A DNA stretch of 24,250 nt from a virus, in IMG/VR virus record IMGVR_UViG_3300042923_001825, positions 1-24,250 of that record; one strand, 5' to 3'. Position numbers and translations under genes: made by a program. The notes below the pieces were generated by a model. The model was not told where the DNA came from. It did no database searches and saw nothing but the letters and a program-made list of their open reading frames with translations. Position 1 is the first letter of the stretch. Each line of letters starts with the position of its first letter. Shown here piece by piece: positions 14,701 to 20,328 of this stretch.

Positions 14701-14819
14701 AAAGCTTAAACTCAGTCAAAAACAATGGAAAAATCGATAAGAAAAGTGGTGTAGAATCAATTACATTAGAAGTGTTATTTAAGGCTTTTGGAACGGGCTT
14801 ACTTAATATGTTTGAATAG
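11748..14819 (+). CDS. Divergent single-subunit two-barrel RNA polymerase-like protein
   Basis: A 1023-residue protein that I read as a distant relative of the double-psi beta-barrel RNA polymerases (beta-prime, phage YonO, eukaryotic RdRp). The key segment is residues 515-590: CSRF, IGFR528NPSINVGNVGIQV, NIVFLNSIDYPILSTYQGE, then D576-F-D-I-D580. This parallels the RNP...GxDxDGD layout in which three aspartates hold the catalytic Mg; all three are kept but the glycine is isoleucine. An upstream SGGKARVGQNLFIID segment (about 125-140) may belong to the other barrel. Residues 485-488 are CVAC; about 670-790 is a long Lys/Glu coiled coil; the C-terminus is basic. The ATG has ATAGGAGGATGG upstream. 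It forms its own unit, ending in a terminator. It might transcribe element genes; a large replication protein is the alternative. Confidence 0.6.
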   Translation: MNNQLLNLKEGIYIPSIEACWLYKFNDEVGNYKVDEEYLDKLLNGKLDYSFELVENAMLIDNIEIEEWNGKLYTLDIVNVKYKNKYKNIVNGKVAEEKGSKSLRNWTYTKGFMFEGKLMTNWKRSGGKARVGQNLFIIDKIKDNCLDWARMGLKFTGKVDIASIRAYESLPLSSIIGTIEINPKNILILDDYESVFDWTMSKTWLENGELYTETVPTKEKNSIWDGEGLLSTNRIFDNNEIIKDKGVCLLRNRYMKCAAFSCDIEQYYKDYCEANGFNYDTYEVEDMYGNSIKVKDILLITTPSAIKINKFNKQVLEKEDYLQYGESAWLHYWKTNCSSTFGICKIEKPSHYCEKDKDGNIITYKNRLSYQMLNSIPYEPIEIKQLVAKEIKYIERLKTDLEFFLQEVKQEQDLEIEDNIEEDDDDTVVEKGTNIDVAGAFVKLVKKNPQFQNTQVFKDYRRNFINAHIKELRQGKIKLDGADYCVACGNPIEMLKATVGEFDGTSVLKNNELYCSRFNDGEDVIGFRNPSINVGNVGIQVNRYVEDIEKYMNCTPNIVFLNSIDYPILSTYQGEDFDIDSNLLISEPITVKACRRIDKNITPIPVNAIANTGSNNAELIGENMANIDHVIAQNYIGSVINLSQEINSYMNHLTYNNLAQVKEFDKLYNMSSRLSSISCCEIDKAKKQFEELNVPSELDIVKKEFKKVDHEKIALIDNDIKKLKIELSKKQFEVKEHRKNERKPILRQIKEIKKQLEDHNNEELLTKITDLEADIKNINLARQSEVDEIKNKITEKYIEQQRYDSRRIKPYFFKFIGDNEAKKQRKATFKKHRREIDQPIIKKYCEDNGIELKNLNLKDKELQKLLKVNDTIQKEWEEKNYDKNIDTPMNWLQLELDKIKDSKKIGTVQVIQLVKKNKNKAMEETVDNIVNSIKKLDVDIKAYKLNEDLSAKDKLSKIRSVKATAVKDILKMKLTKADLYWILRKSLNSVKNNGKIDKKSGVESITLEVLFKAFGTGLLNMFE

Positions 14820-14845
14820 GAAAAATTAAGAAAAAACTCAACAAT

Positions 14846-14892
14846 AAAAAGTACCTCAAACCCTTATGTATCAATGGTTTGGGGCGTTTTTT
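14846..14892 (+). terminator. Terminator after the polymerase-like gene
   Basis: CCTCAAACC (14854-14862) pairs with GGTTTGGGG (14876-14884), with one wobble; flanking A-run and T-run (CGTTTTTT) extend the stem. Confidence 0.85.
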
Positions 14893-14985
14893 ATATATGC
14901 TACAATAGGGAGAAGAGTAGATAATCAGTCGAAATTCTCTCTACTTGTTTTATCAGGTATACTAGTAAATTGTTTGTTGGATCAA

Positions 14986-15043
14986 TGTAAAAAAGACCAA
15001 TAAGATAGAGTGGATTAATTTCCACTTCTATTTTTTTATTGGT
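14986..15043 (-). terminator. Hairpin/terminator, minus strand
   Basis: ACCAATA (14996-15002) pairs with TATTGGT (15037-15043) and AGTGGA (15009-15014) with TCCACT (15021-15026). On the minus strand it is followed by CTTTTTTAC. It lies only about 15 bases past the start expected from the promoter at 15066-15095. Confidence 0.6.
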
Positions 15044-15065
15044 ATAATTATAATTACCCAATTTA

Positions 15066-15095
15066 ATTGTAACATATTCAAAATGCAAGTGTCAA
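15066..15095 (-). promoter_or_regulatory. Minus-strand promoter TTGACA-18-TACAAT
   Basis: On the minus strand TTGACA (plus 15090-15095) and TACAAT (plus 15066-15071) are 18 bases apart. With the hairpin at 14986-15043 it could give a transcript of about 70 bases. Confidence 0.55.
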
Positions 15096-15134
15096 CACAT
15101 TTTGCTAAAAATTATAAAAAAATTTTAAAATGGT

Positions 15135-15244
15135 CTCGTCATCTAGTACGAGTCGGTAAATGTAGTCACGCTCAGTGGCTACAAAATAAATTGTTATCAC
15201 TCAAAATGATAACAAACAAATCAGCTAACGTTCAAACCGTTAGC
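15135..15244 (+). ncRNA. Array of four consecutive hairpins, candidate structured RNA
   Basis: Stems: CTCGT/ACGAG (15135/15148); GTAGTCAC/GTGGCTAC with one G-U and a 5-base loop (15162/15175); TTGTTATCA/TGATAACAA with loop CTCAAAA (15191/15207); GCTAACG/CGTTAGC with loop TTCAAAC (15224/15238). Four well-formed stems in 110 bases are unlikely in AT-rich DNA by chance. The last two loops equal a canonical anticodon loop and T-loop, but no acceptor stem or D-arm is found, so it is not called a tRNA. Strand is assigned by the direction of nearby genes. Confidence 0.5.
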
Positions 15245-15326
15245 GAAAATACTATTGATATTACTAGACTAATTGCTCTGTCTAAATGGCATAGCGAAAT
15301 ATATTAAAAAAGGTGGAATGTATTAA

Positions 15327-15989
15327 ATGAGCAAATTTAAATTGTACACTGGTGAAACTATTGAGGGGTTAGGTGTTGTAACCTTAAGACAAAAGGTAGA
15401 GTACTCTAACAGAATACTGAGATACTACTGCGTGGAAGTTAACAAGGAAAACATGATTAAAGCTATTAAATCTATTAAGTTTAATGGCATAAAGCAAACT
15501 CCAGTTAAAAAAGATGAAGATATACTGGAATTAGTATTAGATTACACGGATATATTTGAAACTGAAACTGAAACTGATACATATTTGATGCTTCAATTTG
15601 ATGAACAAGACGAACAAGAAATACATCTTGTATATAGGCTCTCAGAAATTGATGATGCTAAACAAATACAATTTGAAATATACGAGGCTATAGTAGAGCC
15701 TGAGCCTATTAAGTTTACATTTACTAAAGATGATATTGAAAAGCTGGAGACAGGTTTAGAGGTAATAAATAAGCTGAATGAAGATGTTCAGTATTACATA
15801 ATCGGCAACACAATTATTGACGTAGATTATAAGGGCAAGAATACCTGCACAGTATGTGACTTGAATGATATAGACAGCTATGTGGTAAATACTGAAAGAG
15901 GTGAGCCACAATTAATTATAATGCTTAAAGATAAGCCAGAATATGAAATAGATACTTTGTTTTTAACTAGATACGGTATGGAATGCTAG
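15327..15989 (+). CDS. Phage protein of unknown function, 220 aa
   Basis: A soluble acidic protein with mostly beta-like segments (MSKFKLYTGETIEGLGVVTL, IHLVYRLSEI, YIIGNTIIDVDYKG) and a Glu/Thr-rich stretch ETETETD near residue 76. FTFTKDDIEKLETGLEVINK (about 128-147) may begin a second domain. AAAGGTGG lies ten bases before the ATG. It is the first gene after the hairpin array and ends in its own terminator, so the array could be its leader. No family is recognised; position before the packaging genes is typical of phage accessory proteins. Confidence 0.65.
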   Translation: MSKFKLYTGETIEGLGVVTLRQKVEYSNRILRYYCVEVNKENMIKAIKSIKFNGIKQTPVKKDEDILELVLDYTDIFETETETDTYLMLQFDEQDEQEIHLVYRLSEIDDAKQIQFEIYEAIVEPEPIKFTFTKDDIEKLETGLEVINKLNEDVQYYIIGNTIIDVDYKGKNTCTVCDLNDIDSYVVNTERGEPQLIIMLKDKPEYEIDTLFLTRYGMEC

Positions 15990-15991
15990 GG

Positions 15992-16020
15992 GTACAAAAA
16001 TATTTGTACTCTTTTTTATT
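15992..16020 (+). terminator. Terminator
   Basis: GTACAAA (15992-15998) pairs with TTTGTAC (16003-16009) across AATA, followed by TCTTTTTTATT, directly after the stop of the 220-residue gene. Confidence 0.88.
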
Positions 16021-16030
16021 CATCGAAGTA

Positions 16031-16107
16031 CCTCAAATTTGAGGGGGCAGGTATTACATATTCCTAAAGGGGTGTCAAATTTGTGACCCCTTGTGGACTA
16101 TTGTCCA
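16031..16107 (+). promoter_or_regulatory. Structured leader with palindrome and two hairpins
   Basis: CCTCAAATTTGAGG (16031-16044) is a perfect 14-bp palindrome. AAGGGGT (16067-16073) pairs with ACCCCTT (16086-16092), and TGGAC (16094-16098) pairs with GTCCA (16103-16107) with a 4-base loop. They lie between a terminator and the gene at 16191, so they could form a regulatory leader or protein sites. Confidence 0.45.
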
Positions 16108-16190
16108 TAGGGTATCCGTCAAATATAACAGGCATGTGTCCAAAGTTTTGTACTACCATAAGAATAATTTTAGAGAGGTGGAATTTGTTA

Positions 16191-16523
16191 ATGATTAAAG
16201 CATTTGATGCTGAAGAACTAGACTACATAAAAAAGGAATTTGAGGATATTTTACATTCCAATTTATCTGAAATAGTTGAACATAAAAATTCTTTAGATAA
16301 AGAAGTTTTAGATAATATGGTTATGTTTTTAAGTAATTTTGATGAGGTCAATAAGGATACAAAGTTAAATGAGACTTTACTTAATACTATATATTGGGGT
16401 TTGGGTATTTGGTATTGGGTTGATGATGATATTTTCTCATCAAATGATGTTGAAAAATATTGTGGTGAAATGTATGCAAAAATATGCGAAAAGTTTTTAG
16501 TGAGTGATGAGGAAGAAGGATAG
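16191..16523 (+). CDS. Small acidic phage protein, 110 aa
   Basis: The ATG at 16191 has TAGAGAGGTGG ten bases upstream; the frame stays open to 16083, but that part overlaps hairpins and lacks a ribosome binding site. The protein is acidic and helical (FDAEELDYIKKEFEDILHSN, LDNMVMFLSNFDEVNKDTK) with an aromatic stretch NTIYWGLGIWYWVDDD and an acidic DEEEG end. No family is recognised. It forms a single-gene unit between a structured leader and a terminator. Confidence 0.65.
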   Translation: MIKAFDAEELDYIKKEFEDILHSNLSEIVEHKNSLDKEVLDNMVMFLSNFDEVNKDTKLNETLLNTIYWGLGIWYWVDDDIFSSNDVEKYCGEMYAKICEKFLVSDEEEG

Positions 16524-16531
16524 TTAATTAA

Positions 16532-16558
16532 GGCTGTACTAAATGGTACGGTCTTTTT
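16532..16558 (+). terminator. Terminator
   Basis: GGCTGTAC (16532-16539) pairs with GTACGGTC (16546-16553), two G-U pairs included, followed by TTTTTAT. Confidence 0.8.
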
Positions 16559-16629
16559 ATATGTAAAAAACTAGGTTTCAAAATGAAATCAAGTCAAGTC
16601 AAATTAAATATGAAAGGTGGAATTATATT

Positions 16630-17262
16630 ATGAGTAAGAAAAGAATTGATGGGGTTTACTTAATCAAAAACAATGTAACTAAGAGAGTAAGGGTTGGTAG
16701 TGCAAAGAACGTGCCTAAGAGGTTTAGTAATTATAAGGCACGACTTAGAAATGGTAATGGTAATAAACTTATGCAGCAAGATTTTAATTGGCATGGAGAA
16801 CAGAGTTTTGATTTTATATTGCTAGAAGAGTGTAAGGTGAAAGACTTATATATAAGAGAAAAATGCTATCTGGAACTGTATAAAGATTGTGCTATGTATA
16901 ATAAAAATGCTATAGAGAATGTTGAGAAGAAAATTAGACGAGGTAGGGAAGCCAAGGCATACAAAGAAAAGAGAAGTGTTGTTACCTCTGGAGAAAATAA
17001 CGGTCATAATACAAAACTATCTAAAGAGAATGTATTTGATATATTAGACATGGATTTACAAGGAATTGAGAGAAAAATTATTGCAGAAAAGTTTGATATA
17101 TACCCAGGTTATATAAGTAGACTTGGAAAAGATAGATGGAAAAAAGAGTATAAAGAATGGAAAGAAAATAGAAAAGGAACTATACCTACGTCGGATGTAG
17201 ATATAATTCCTACCCTCAATGTTAGCTCCAATATTGGTAGTATTAGTGCTAACTTAAACTAA
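16630..17262 (+). CDS. GIY-YIG homing endonuclease
   Basis: A 210-residue stand-alone homing endonuclease. The GIY-YIG nuclease domain fills residues 5-92: G8-V-Y10 with R21-V-G23 as the second strand motif (normally YIG), R31, and the metal-binding E77 in YIREKCYLELYKD, closing with YN91. The C-terminal half holds a NUMOD/HTH DNA-binding part (GENNGHNTKLSKENVFDILD, then IIAEKFDIYPGYISRLGKDRWKK). AAAGGTGG precedes the ATG. Such enzymes cut a related element lacking the gene and are copied into it by repair. It sits alone between terminators. The Tyr-to-Arg change in the YIG motif may alter activity. Confidence 0.85.
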   Translation: MSKKRIDGVYLIKNNVTKRVRVGSAKNVPKRFSNYKARLRNGNGNKLMQQDFNWHGEQSFDFILLEECKVKDLYIREKCYLELYKDCAMYNKNAIENVEKKIRRGREAKAYKEKRSVVTSGENNGHNTKLSKENVFDILDMDLQGIERKIIAEKFDIYPGYISRLGKDRWKKEYKEWKENRKGTIPTSDVDIIPTLNVSSNIGSISANLN

Positions 17263-17307
17263 TAATAGTTAATTAAATTATATACATATATACAGTATTT
17301 ATGCAAG

Positions 17308-17345
17308 AGGTTCGACATAGCTTCAACATCACGTCGAACCTTTTT
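17308..17345 (+). terminator. Terminator after the homing endonuclease
   Basis: A perfect 9-bp stem AGGTTCGAC (17308-17316) / GTCGAACCT (17333-17341) followed by TTTT. Confidence 0.85.
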
Positions 17346-17369
17346 ATATTACATGGAGGTGGATTTATA

Positions 17370-17744
17370 ATGATAGATGGAAAAATATGCACCAGGTCAA
17401 TAAACACAATCAGTTATCTTTGTTACTGTAATTCTCAGCAAACTGGAATTGTAGAGAATGAAACTGGCTTACGTATGTGGGCTGTAATGGACAATGAGAT
17501 TAATCGTGAAATTTATAATAAATATAAAAATGCTGTTAATGGTGATGGAAACAAGTTATTTGTGGACTTAGTAAAATTTAATAATATTGCTAGATATTTA
17601 AAGAATATGAGTAAGAATTATAAAAGAGAAAATATAATACATAGGACAGAGGAAGAAAATAAAAAGTTTGTAGAGAATAGAAATAAATTTTTAGAAGAAT
17701 ATTATGAGGAAAATTATTTTGATGGTGTAAGGGTGGTGGATTAA
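17370..17744 (+). CDS. Phage protein, possibly DUF5659-like
   Basis: A 124-residue protein starting at ATG 17370 with ATGGAGGTGG nine bases upstream; an in-frame extension back to 17301 runs through the terminator and is rejected. The pattern CTRSINTISYLCYCNSQQTG, an aromatic short strand, then LFVDLVKFNNIARYLKNM resembles DUF5659-type clostridial phage proteins (name of the family from memory). The C-terminus is a charged helix. It is followed one base later by the next gene, so 17370, 17746 and 18080 form an operon. Confidence 0.5.
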   Translation: MIDGKICTRSINTISYLCYCNSQQTGIVENETGLRMWAVMDNEINREIYNKYKNAVNGDGNKLFVDLVKFNNIARYLKNMSKNYKRENIIHRTEEENKKFVENRNKFLEEYYEENYFDGVRVVD

Positions 17745-17745
17745 G

Positions 17746-18078
17746 ATGAATTTAATTAAATTACATAACGTTTTATCAAGTATAACTAGTATGTTATGGG
17801 GTATGGCTATCGGGTTAAGTGTATTAAATTTAGTGGGAAAACCGAGTCTTGAAACAGCTTTTAGGGTTGTTATAATTTTTGGTGCATGTTGTTATATGCA
17901 AAAAGATGAAATCGAGCAAGTTGATAATATTGATTTGCAAAATTTAGAGGTTATGATGCTTAAGAATGAAATTGCAGCGCTTAATGCAGTTAATAAAGCT
18001 AGTGAGGCAGTAATTAAGAGCTCTGATGTTGTAATTCGTGACTTGCAGGAACAAGTTAAGAGACTTGAGAGTAAATAG
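17746..18078 (+). CDS. Small membrane protein with C-terminal coiled coil
   Basis: A 110-residue protein with two hydrophobic segments (about 9-30, LSSITSMLWGMAIGLSVLNL; about 38-50, AFRVVIIFGACCYM) and a long amphipathic helix (about 60-110, LEVMMLKNEIAALNAVNKAS and onwards) that should form a coiled coil. GGTGGT lies just before its ATG, which follows the previous stop by one base. The form recalls phage membrane-anchored spacers or holin-like proteins, but it is far from the packaging genes and no function is claimed. Confidence 0.65.
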   Translation: MNLIKLHNVLSSITSMLWGMAIGLSVLNLVGKPSLETAFRVVIIFGACCYMQKDEIEQVDNIDLQNLEVMMLKNEIAALNAVNKASEAVIKSSDVVIRDLQEQVKRLESK

Positions 18079-18079
18079 C

Positions 18080-18235
18080 ATGGATGTTTCAAAAGCTGTA
18101 TTGCCTGTTTTGGATGAAGAAACGGGGAAGAGATTACTTGAGAATAAGGCTAGGATTAATGAAGAATATTTACTGGAATGCTTGAAGCTTAGGGATAAGT
18201 TTAGGTCAGGTCACTTGGCGTTTTGGAAGCCTTGA
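18080..18235 (+). CDS. Small helical protein, 51 aa
   Basis: A short protein (MDVSKAVLPVLDEETGKRLL at the start) with a charged helix and a basic C-terminus ending AFWKP. The ATG is one base after the stop of the membrane protein gene, with GAGAG upstream, so it is probably made by coupling. An in-frame extension inside the upstream gene is rejected. No family is recognised. Confidence 0.5.
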   Translation: MDVSKAVLPVLDEETGKRLLENKARINEEYLLECLKLRDKFRSGHLAFWKP

Positions 18236-18358
18236 TTTGCAAGGATTGTAGAGAGGCTTGGGACTGGTCGAAAATAGAGATAATTTAGTGGATGATTATT
18301 AAAGGGATTTGCCATCTGATATGGAATATAATTCCCTAGAAAGGTGGTGAGGTTAGTT

Positions 18359-18724
18359 ATGGAATTAAAATTAGTTTTATCTAATGGACAAAAACATAAT
18401 GTTAAGATTGGTGATATCAATGAATTTCTAATGAGGTTTACTGATGAAGATGGAAAGATTAACAGAGATATTCTTTTCATTGGAGAAGGATTGTATATTA
18501 ATACAAATTATATTATTGAAATGACAGTAGAAGAAGATAAAGTAGAAAAATTCATTAATAGTGAGTTGGGCACGGCTCCATTGACACCAGAAATGGTAAA
18601 AAAAATTCAAGAAAATATTAAGAAGATTGATTTAAACAATATCAAGTTGCCACATGTTGAATTACCCAAAATTAATATACAAGTACCGAAAATAAATATA
18701 CCTAAAAAAAGTGATAATGAGTAG
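18359..18724 (+). CDS. Phage protein with LPxVELPKI repeats at C-terminus
   Basis: A 121-residue protein. AAAGGTGGTGAGG lies about seven bases before the chosen ATG at 18359. The first 70 residues alternate beta and helical segments (MELKLVLSNGQKHNVKIGDI, FIGEGLYINTNYIIEMTV). The C-terminus has a proline-spaced repeat, KLPHVELPKINIQVPKINIP, in which every second residue is hydrophobic, suggesting a beta strand stack or a ligand for another protein. It ends at a terminator. The family is not recognised. Confidence 0.6.
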   Translation: MELKLVLSNGQKHNVKIGDINEFLMRFTDEDGKINRDILFIGEGLYINTNYIIEMTVEEDKVEKFINSELGTAPLTPEMVKKIQENIKKIDLNNIKLPHVELPKINIQVPKINIPKKSDNE

Positions 18725-18730
18725 TAATAT

Positions 18731-18758
18731 AGAGCCTGTAACAAGGCTCTTTTTATTT
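18731..18758 (+). terminator. Terminator
   Basis: AGAGCCT (18731-18737) pairs with AGGCTCT (18744-18750), followed by TTTTATTTT. Confidence 0.88.
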
Positions 18759-18770
18759 TGTTTAGAGTTA

Positions 18771-18862
18771 CTATATAGTAGTTATATAGTTGCTTACAGT
18801 TTTGTATGTATTTTTATATTATTTTGTATGTAATTTGATATAAATATATAGTAGTTATATAG
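18771..18862. repeat. Duplicated dyad TATATAGTAGTTATATAG with TTTTGTATGTA repeats between
   Basis: CTATATA-GTAGT-TATATAG (18771-18789) is a perfect dyad; a copy with one changed base lies at 18844-18862. Between them TTTTGTATGTA occurs twice (18800-18810 and 18822-18832). The set lies in the promoter region of the YjcQ-family gene and the packaging genes and looks like a regulatory array. Confidence 0.5.
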
Positions 18863-18912
18863 AAGGATTCTTCTTCCATATGTAGAATATCTATATATGG
18901 AGGTGTAATAAG

Positions 18913-19236
18913 ATGGATAATTTTAAAGTGATATATAAAATATTAAAAAGGTTAGAAGAAGCTATGGATGAAGATGATTTTAATTTTAAAAGCATAAACC
19001 ATGAGGCTATGGAGATATCAAAGATGCGATGGAATCGCATAATAGAAATGATGATATCAAATAATCTTATTGATGGAGCTAAGTTTATTAAAGCAGATGA
19101 TAATCCATTCTACTCATTTTATGCAGGGGATATACATATAACACTTAAGGGGCTACAGTACTTAGAAGAAAATTCAATTATGGCTAAAGTAGCAAAAACG
19201 CTCAAAGGTATTAAGGATATGACTCCAATGATTTAA
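18913..19236 (+). CDS. YjcQ-family phage protein
   Basis: A 107-residue protein of the YjcQ family, a winged-helix-like fold found in phage and prophage genomes. The family pattern is clear: MDNFKVIYKILKRLEEAMDE at the start, a middle helix (MRWNRIIEMMISNNLIDGAK) and the ending DIHITLKGLQYLEENSIM, followed by a helical tail. TATGGAGGTG precedes the ATG. Its biochemical role is not known; it often lies close to late genes. It has its own terminator and follows the duplicated dyads, so it could be controlled through them. Confidence 0.85.
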   Translation: MDNFKVIYKILKRLEEAMDEDDFNFKSINHEAMEISKMRWNRIIEMMISNNLIDGAKFIKADDNPFYSFYAGDIHITLKGLQYLEENSIMAKVAKTLKGIKDMTPMI

Positions 19237-19241
19237 TTTAG

Positions 19242-19268
19242 AAGATGCTATATAGGCATCTTTTTTAT
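19242..19268 (+). terminator. Terminator after YjcQ-family gene
   Basis: AAGATGC (19242-19248) pairs with GCATCTT (19256-19262), followed by a T-run. Confidence 0.88.
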
Positions 19269-19304
19269 TTTTTGCAAAGGTCAGAGATGGTCAAAGATAA
19301 GTAG

Positions 19305-19751
19305 GTGATTGTTATAGCTAAAAAGAGTTGCTCTAGATGTGGTATAGTACCAATGAATCATATATGTCCAGTAGCACTTAAAGAGAAGAACAAAGCAGAT
19401 GCTAAGAGGGATGATAAGAAAATATATAGAGATAAAAGATGGCGTAAGTTAAGAGAAGAAGTATTAGAGGATCAAGAACATATATGCCTGTGGAGTTTAT
19501 ATGTGGAGGGAATTATAAGATATGCTAATGTAGGTCATCACATAGTTGAGATAATTGTGGATGAGTCTAAAGCTTATATAAGAGAGAATGTAATAGGTGT
19601 GAACAAATATTCTCATGATATTATTCACAACTTATATAAGAGTAATAAAGAAGAAACTATGAGTGTTTTGTATGAATGTAATAAGTTATGGAACAGTGGT
19701 GTCAGAATGGATGGATTAGGTATTTTAAAGGATATATTGAACTTTGAATAG
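19305..19751 (+). CDS. HNH endonuclease-like protein beside the terminase, degenerate zinc knuckle
   Basis: A 148-residue protein of the HNH type that accompanies HK97-like terminases and helps DNA cutting at cos. The N-terminal zinc motif is intact (C9-x2-C12, H19-x-C21) and the HNH core shows H78-H79-I-V, N95 and H104...H108. However, the second zinc knuckle, usually four cysteines, is C61, S64, N100 and S103. Its start is uncertain: GTG 19305 lies in what looks like the ribosome binding site (AGGTGATT), while the spacing points to codon ATA at 19314, where homologues begin M-AKKS. It lies directly before the probable cos site and the terminase genes, which supports a packaging role, possibly reduced. 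Confidence 0.75.
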   Translation: MIVIAKKSCSRCGIVPMNHICPVALKEKNKADAKRDDKKIYRDKRWRKLREEVLEDQEHICLWSLYVEGIIRYANVGHHIVEIIVDESKAYIRENVIGVNKYSHDIIHNLYKSNKEETMSVLYECNKLWNSGVRMDGLGILKDILNFE

Positions 19752-19806
19752 TACCCCCCACTATAATGAAATTTTTTATTCAAAACCCTAGGGTACCGAC
19801 GGGGGG
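19751..19806. other. Probable cos site region
   Basis: Six C (19754-19759) and six G (19801-19806) flank about 40 bases holding the palindromes ACCCTAGGGT (19785-19794) and GGTACC (19792-19797). This GC-rich symmetric patch lies between the HNH gene and the terminase small subunit, the usual place of cos in HK97-like phages of Gram-positive bacteria. The cut positions cannot be read from the sequence. Confidence 0.5.
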
Positions 19807-19857
19807 CAATCATTCGCAAAAAATCTGTAAAATGAACATTTGAGGAGGTGGGAGAAG

Positions 19858-20328
19858 ATGGCAAGACCTTGTAAGAGTGCAAAAGTATTGACGGATTGTA
19901 GTCAAACAAAATCAGAAATAGCCGAGCGTATTAAACAAGAAGATAAATTAAAGGGTTCAGATAATAAAATTTCTCCACCAACTTATCTAAACGCAAGGCA
20001 AAAGAAAATATTTAAGTATATCGTAGAGCAACTAAGAGCTAGTGAGATTCTTGGAAATTTAGATATATACATATTAGCTACCTGTAGCATAGCTATAGAT
20101 AGATTGCAGGAAATTGAAAAAATTATAAATGAAGATATAACAAAACTAACAGATAAAGATTTGTTAAGTGCTAAAGATAAATACACAAAAGACTTTTTCC
20201 GTTGCTGCAATGAAATTTCCTTATCGCCACAGAGTCGCAGTAAATTATCGAACATTAATTTGCAAGCTAAACAAAATGAAGTAGACCCATTAGCAAAAGC
20301 AATAAATGGTGATGGCAATGGAAATTAA
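19858..20328 (+). CDS. terS: Terminase small subunit, P27 family
   Basis: A 156-residue phage terminase small subunit of the P27 family; it recognises phage DNA and brings in the large subunit for packaging. The usual order is present: MARPCKSAKVL start, a SPPTYLNARQKKIFKYIVEQ segment, helical LGNLDIYILATCSIAIDRLQ, and an ending with SPQSRSKLSNI and DPLAKAINGDG, similar to the P27 consensus. GAGGAGGTGGGAGA lies before ATG 19858; an upstream in-frame ATG is less likely. It overlaps the large-subunit gene. Confidence 0.9.
   Translation: MARPCKSAKVLTDCSQTKSEIAERIKQEDKLKGSDNKISPPTYLNARQKKIFKYIVEQLRASEILGNLDIYILATCSIAIDRLQEIEKIINEDITKLTDKDLLSAKDKYTKDFFRCCNEISLSPQSRSKLSNINLQAKQNEVDPLAKAINGDGNGN

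Larger units (their letters stand above)
14893..15326. other. Structured intergenic region with hairpin array
   Basis: No convincing gene. It contains a bidirectional hairpin (14996-15043), a minus-strand promoter (15066-15095), a TCAA-loop hairpin (CAAAAT/ATTTTG at about 15078-15104) and four further hairpins between 15135 and 15244, followed by the ribosome binding site of the next gene. Two minor frames exist (minus 14900-15088, plus 15083-15307), both without a ribosome binding site. Confidence 0.5.

Noticed and set aside
14900-15088. A 62-codon minus-strand frame
   Set aside because: Its start is a TTG inside the promoter spacer with no ribosome binding site, and a terminator hairpin lies within it.
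15100-15250. A tRNA-Leu(CAA) gene built from the CTCAAAA and TTCAAAC loops
   Set aside because: The segment after the T-arm (GCGAAAA) has no acceptor partner upstream, no D-arm lies at the right distance, and the anticodon and T stems are too long. tRNAscan-SE would decide.
15083-15307. A 74-codon plus-strand frame
   Set aside because: It lies exactly over the hairpin array, has no ribosome binding site, and its composition follows the inverted repeats.
16083-16190. N-terminal extension of the small acidic protein
   Set aside because: It runs through hairpins, has no ribosome binding site, and a strong one lies before the ATG at 16191.
17301-17369. N-terminal extension of the 124-residue protein
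   Set aside because: It passes through a clear terminator stem-loop.
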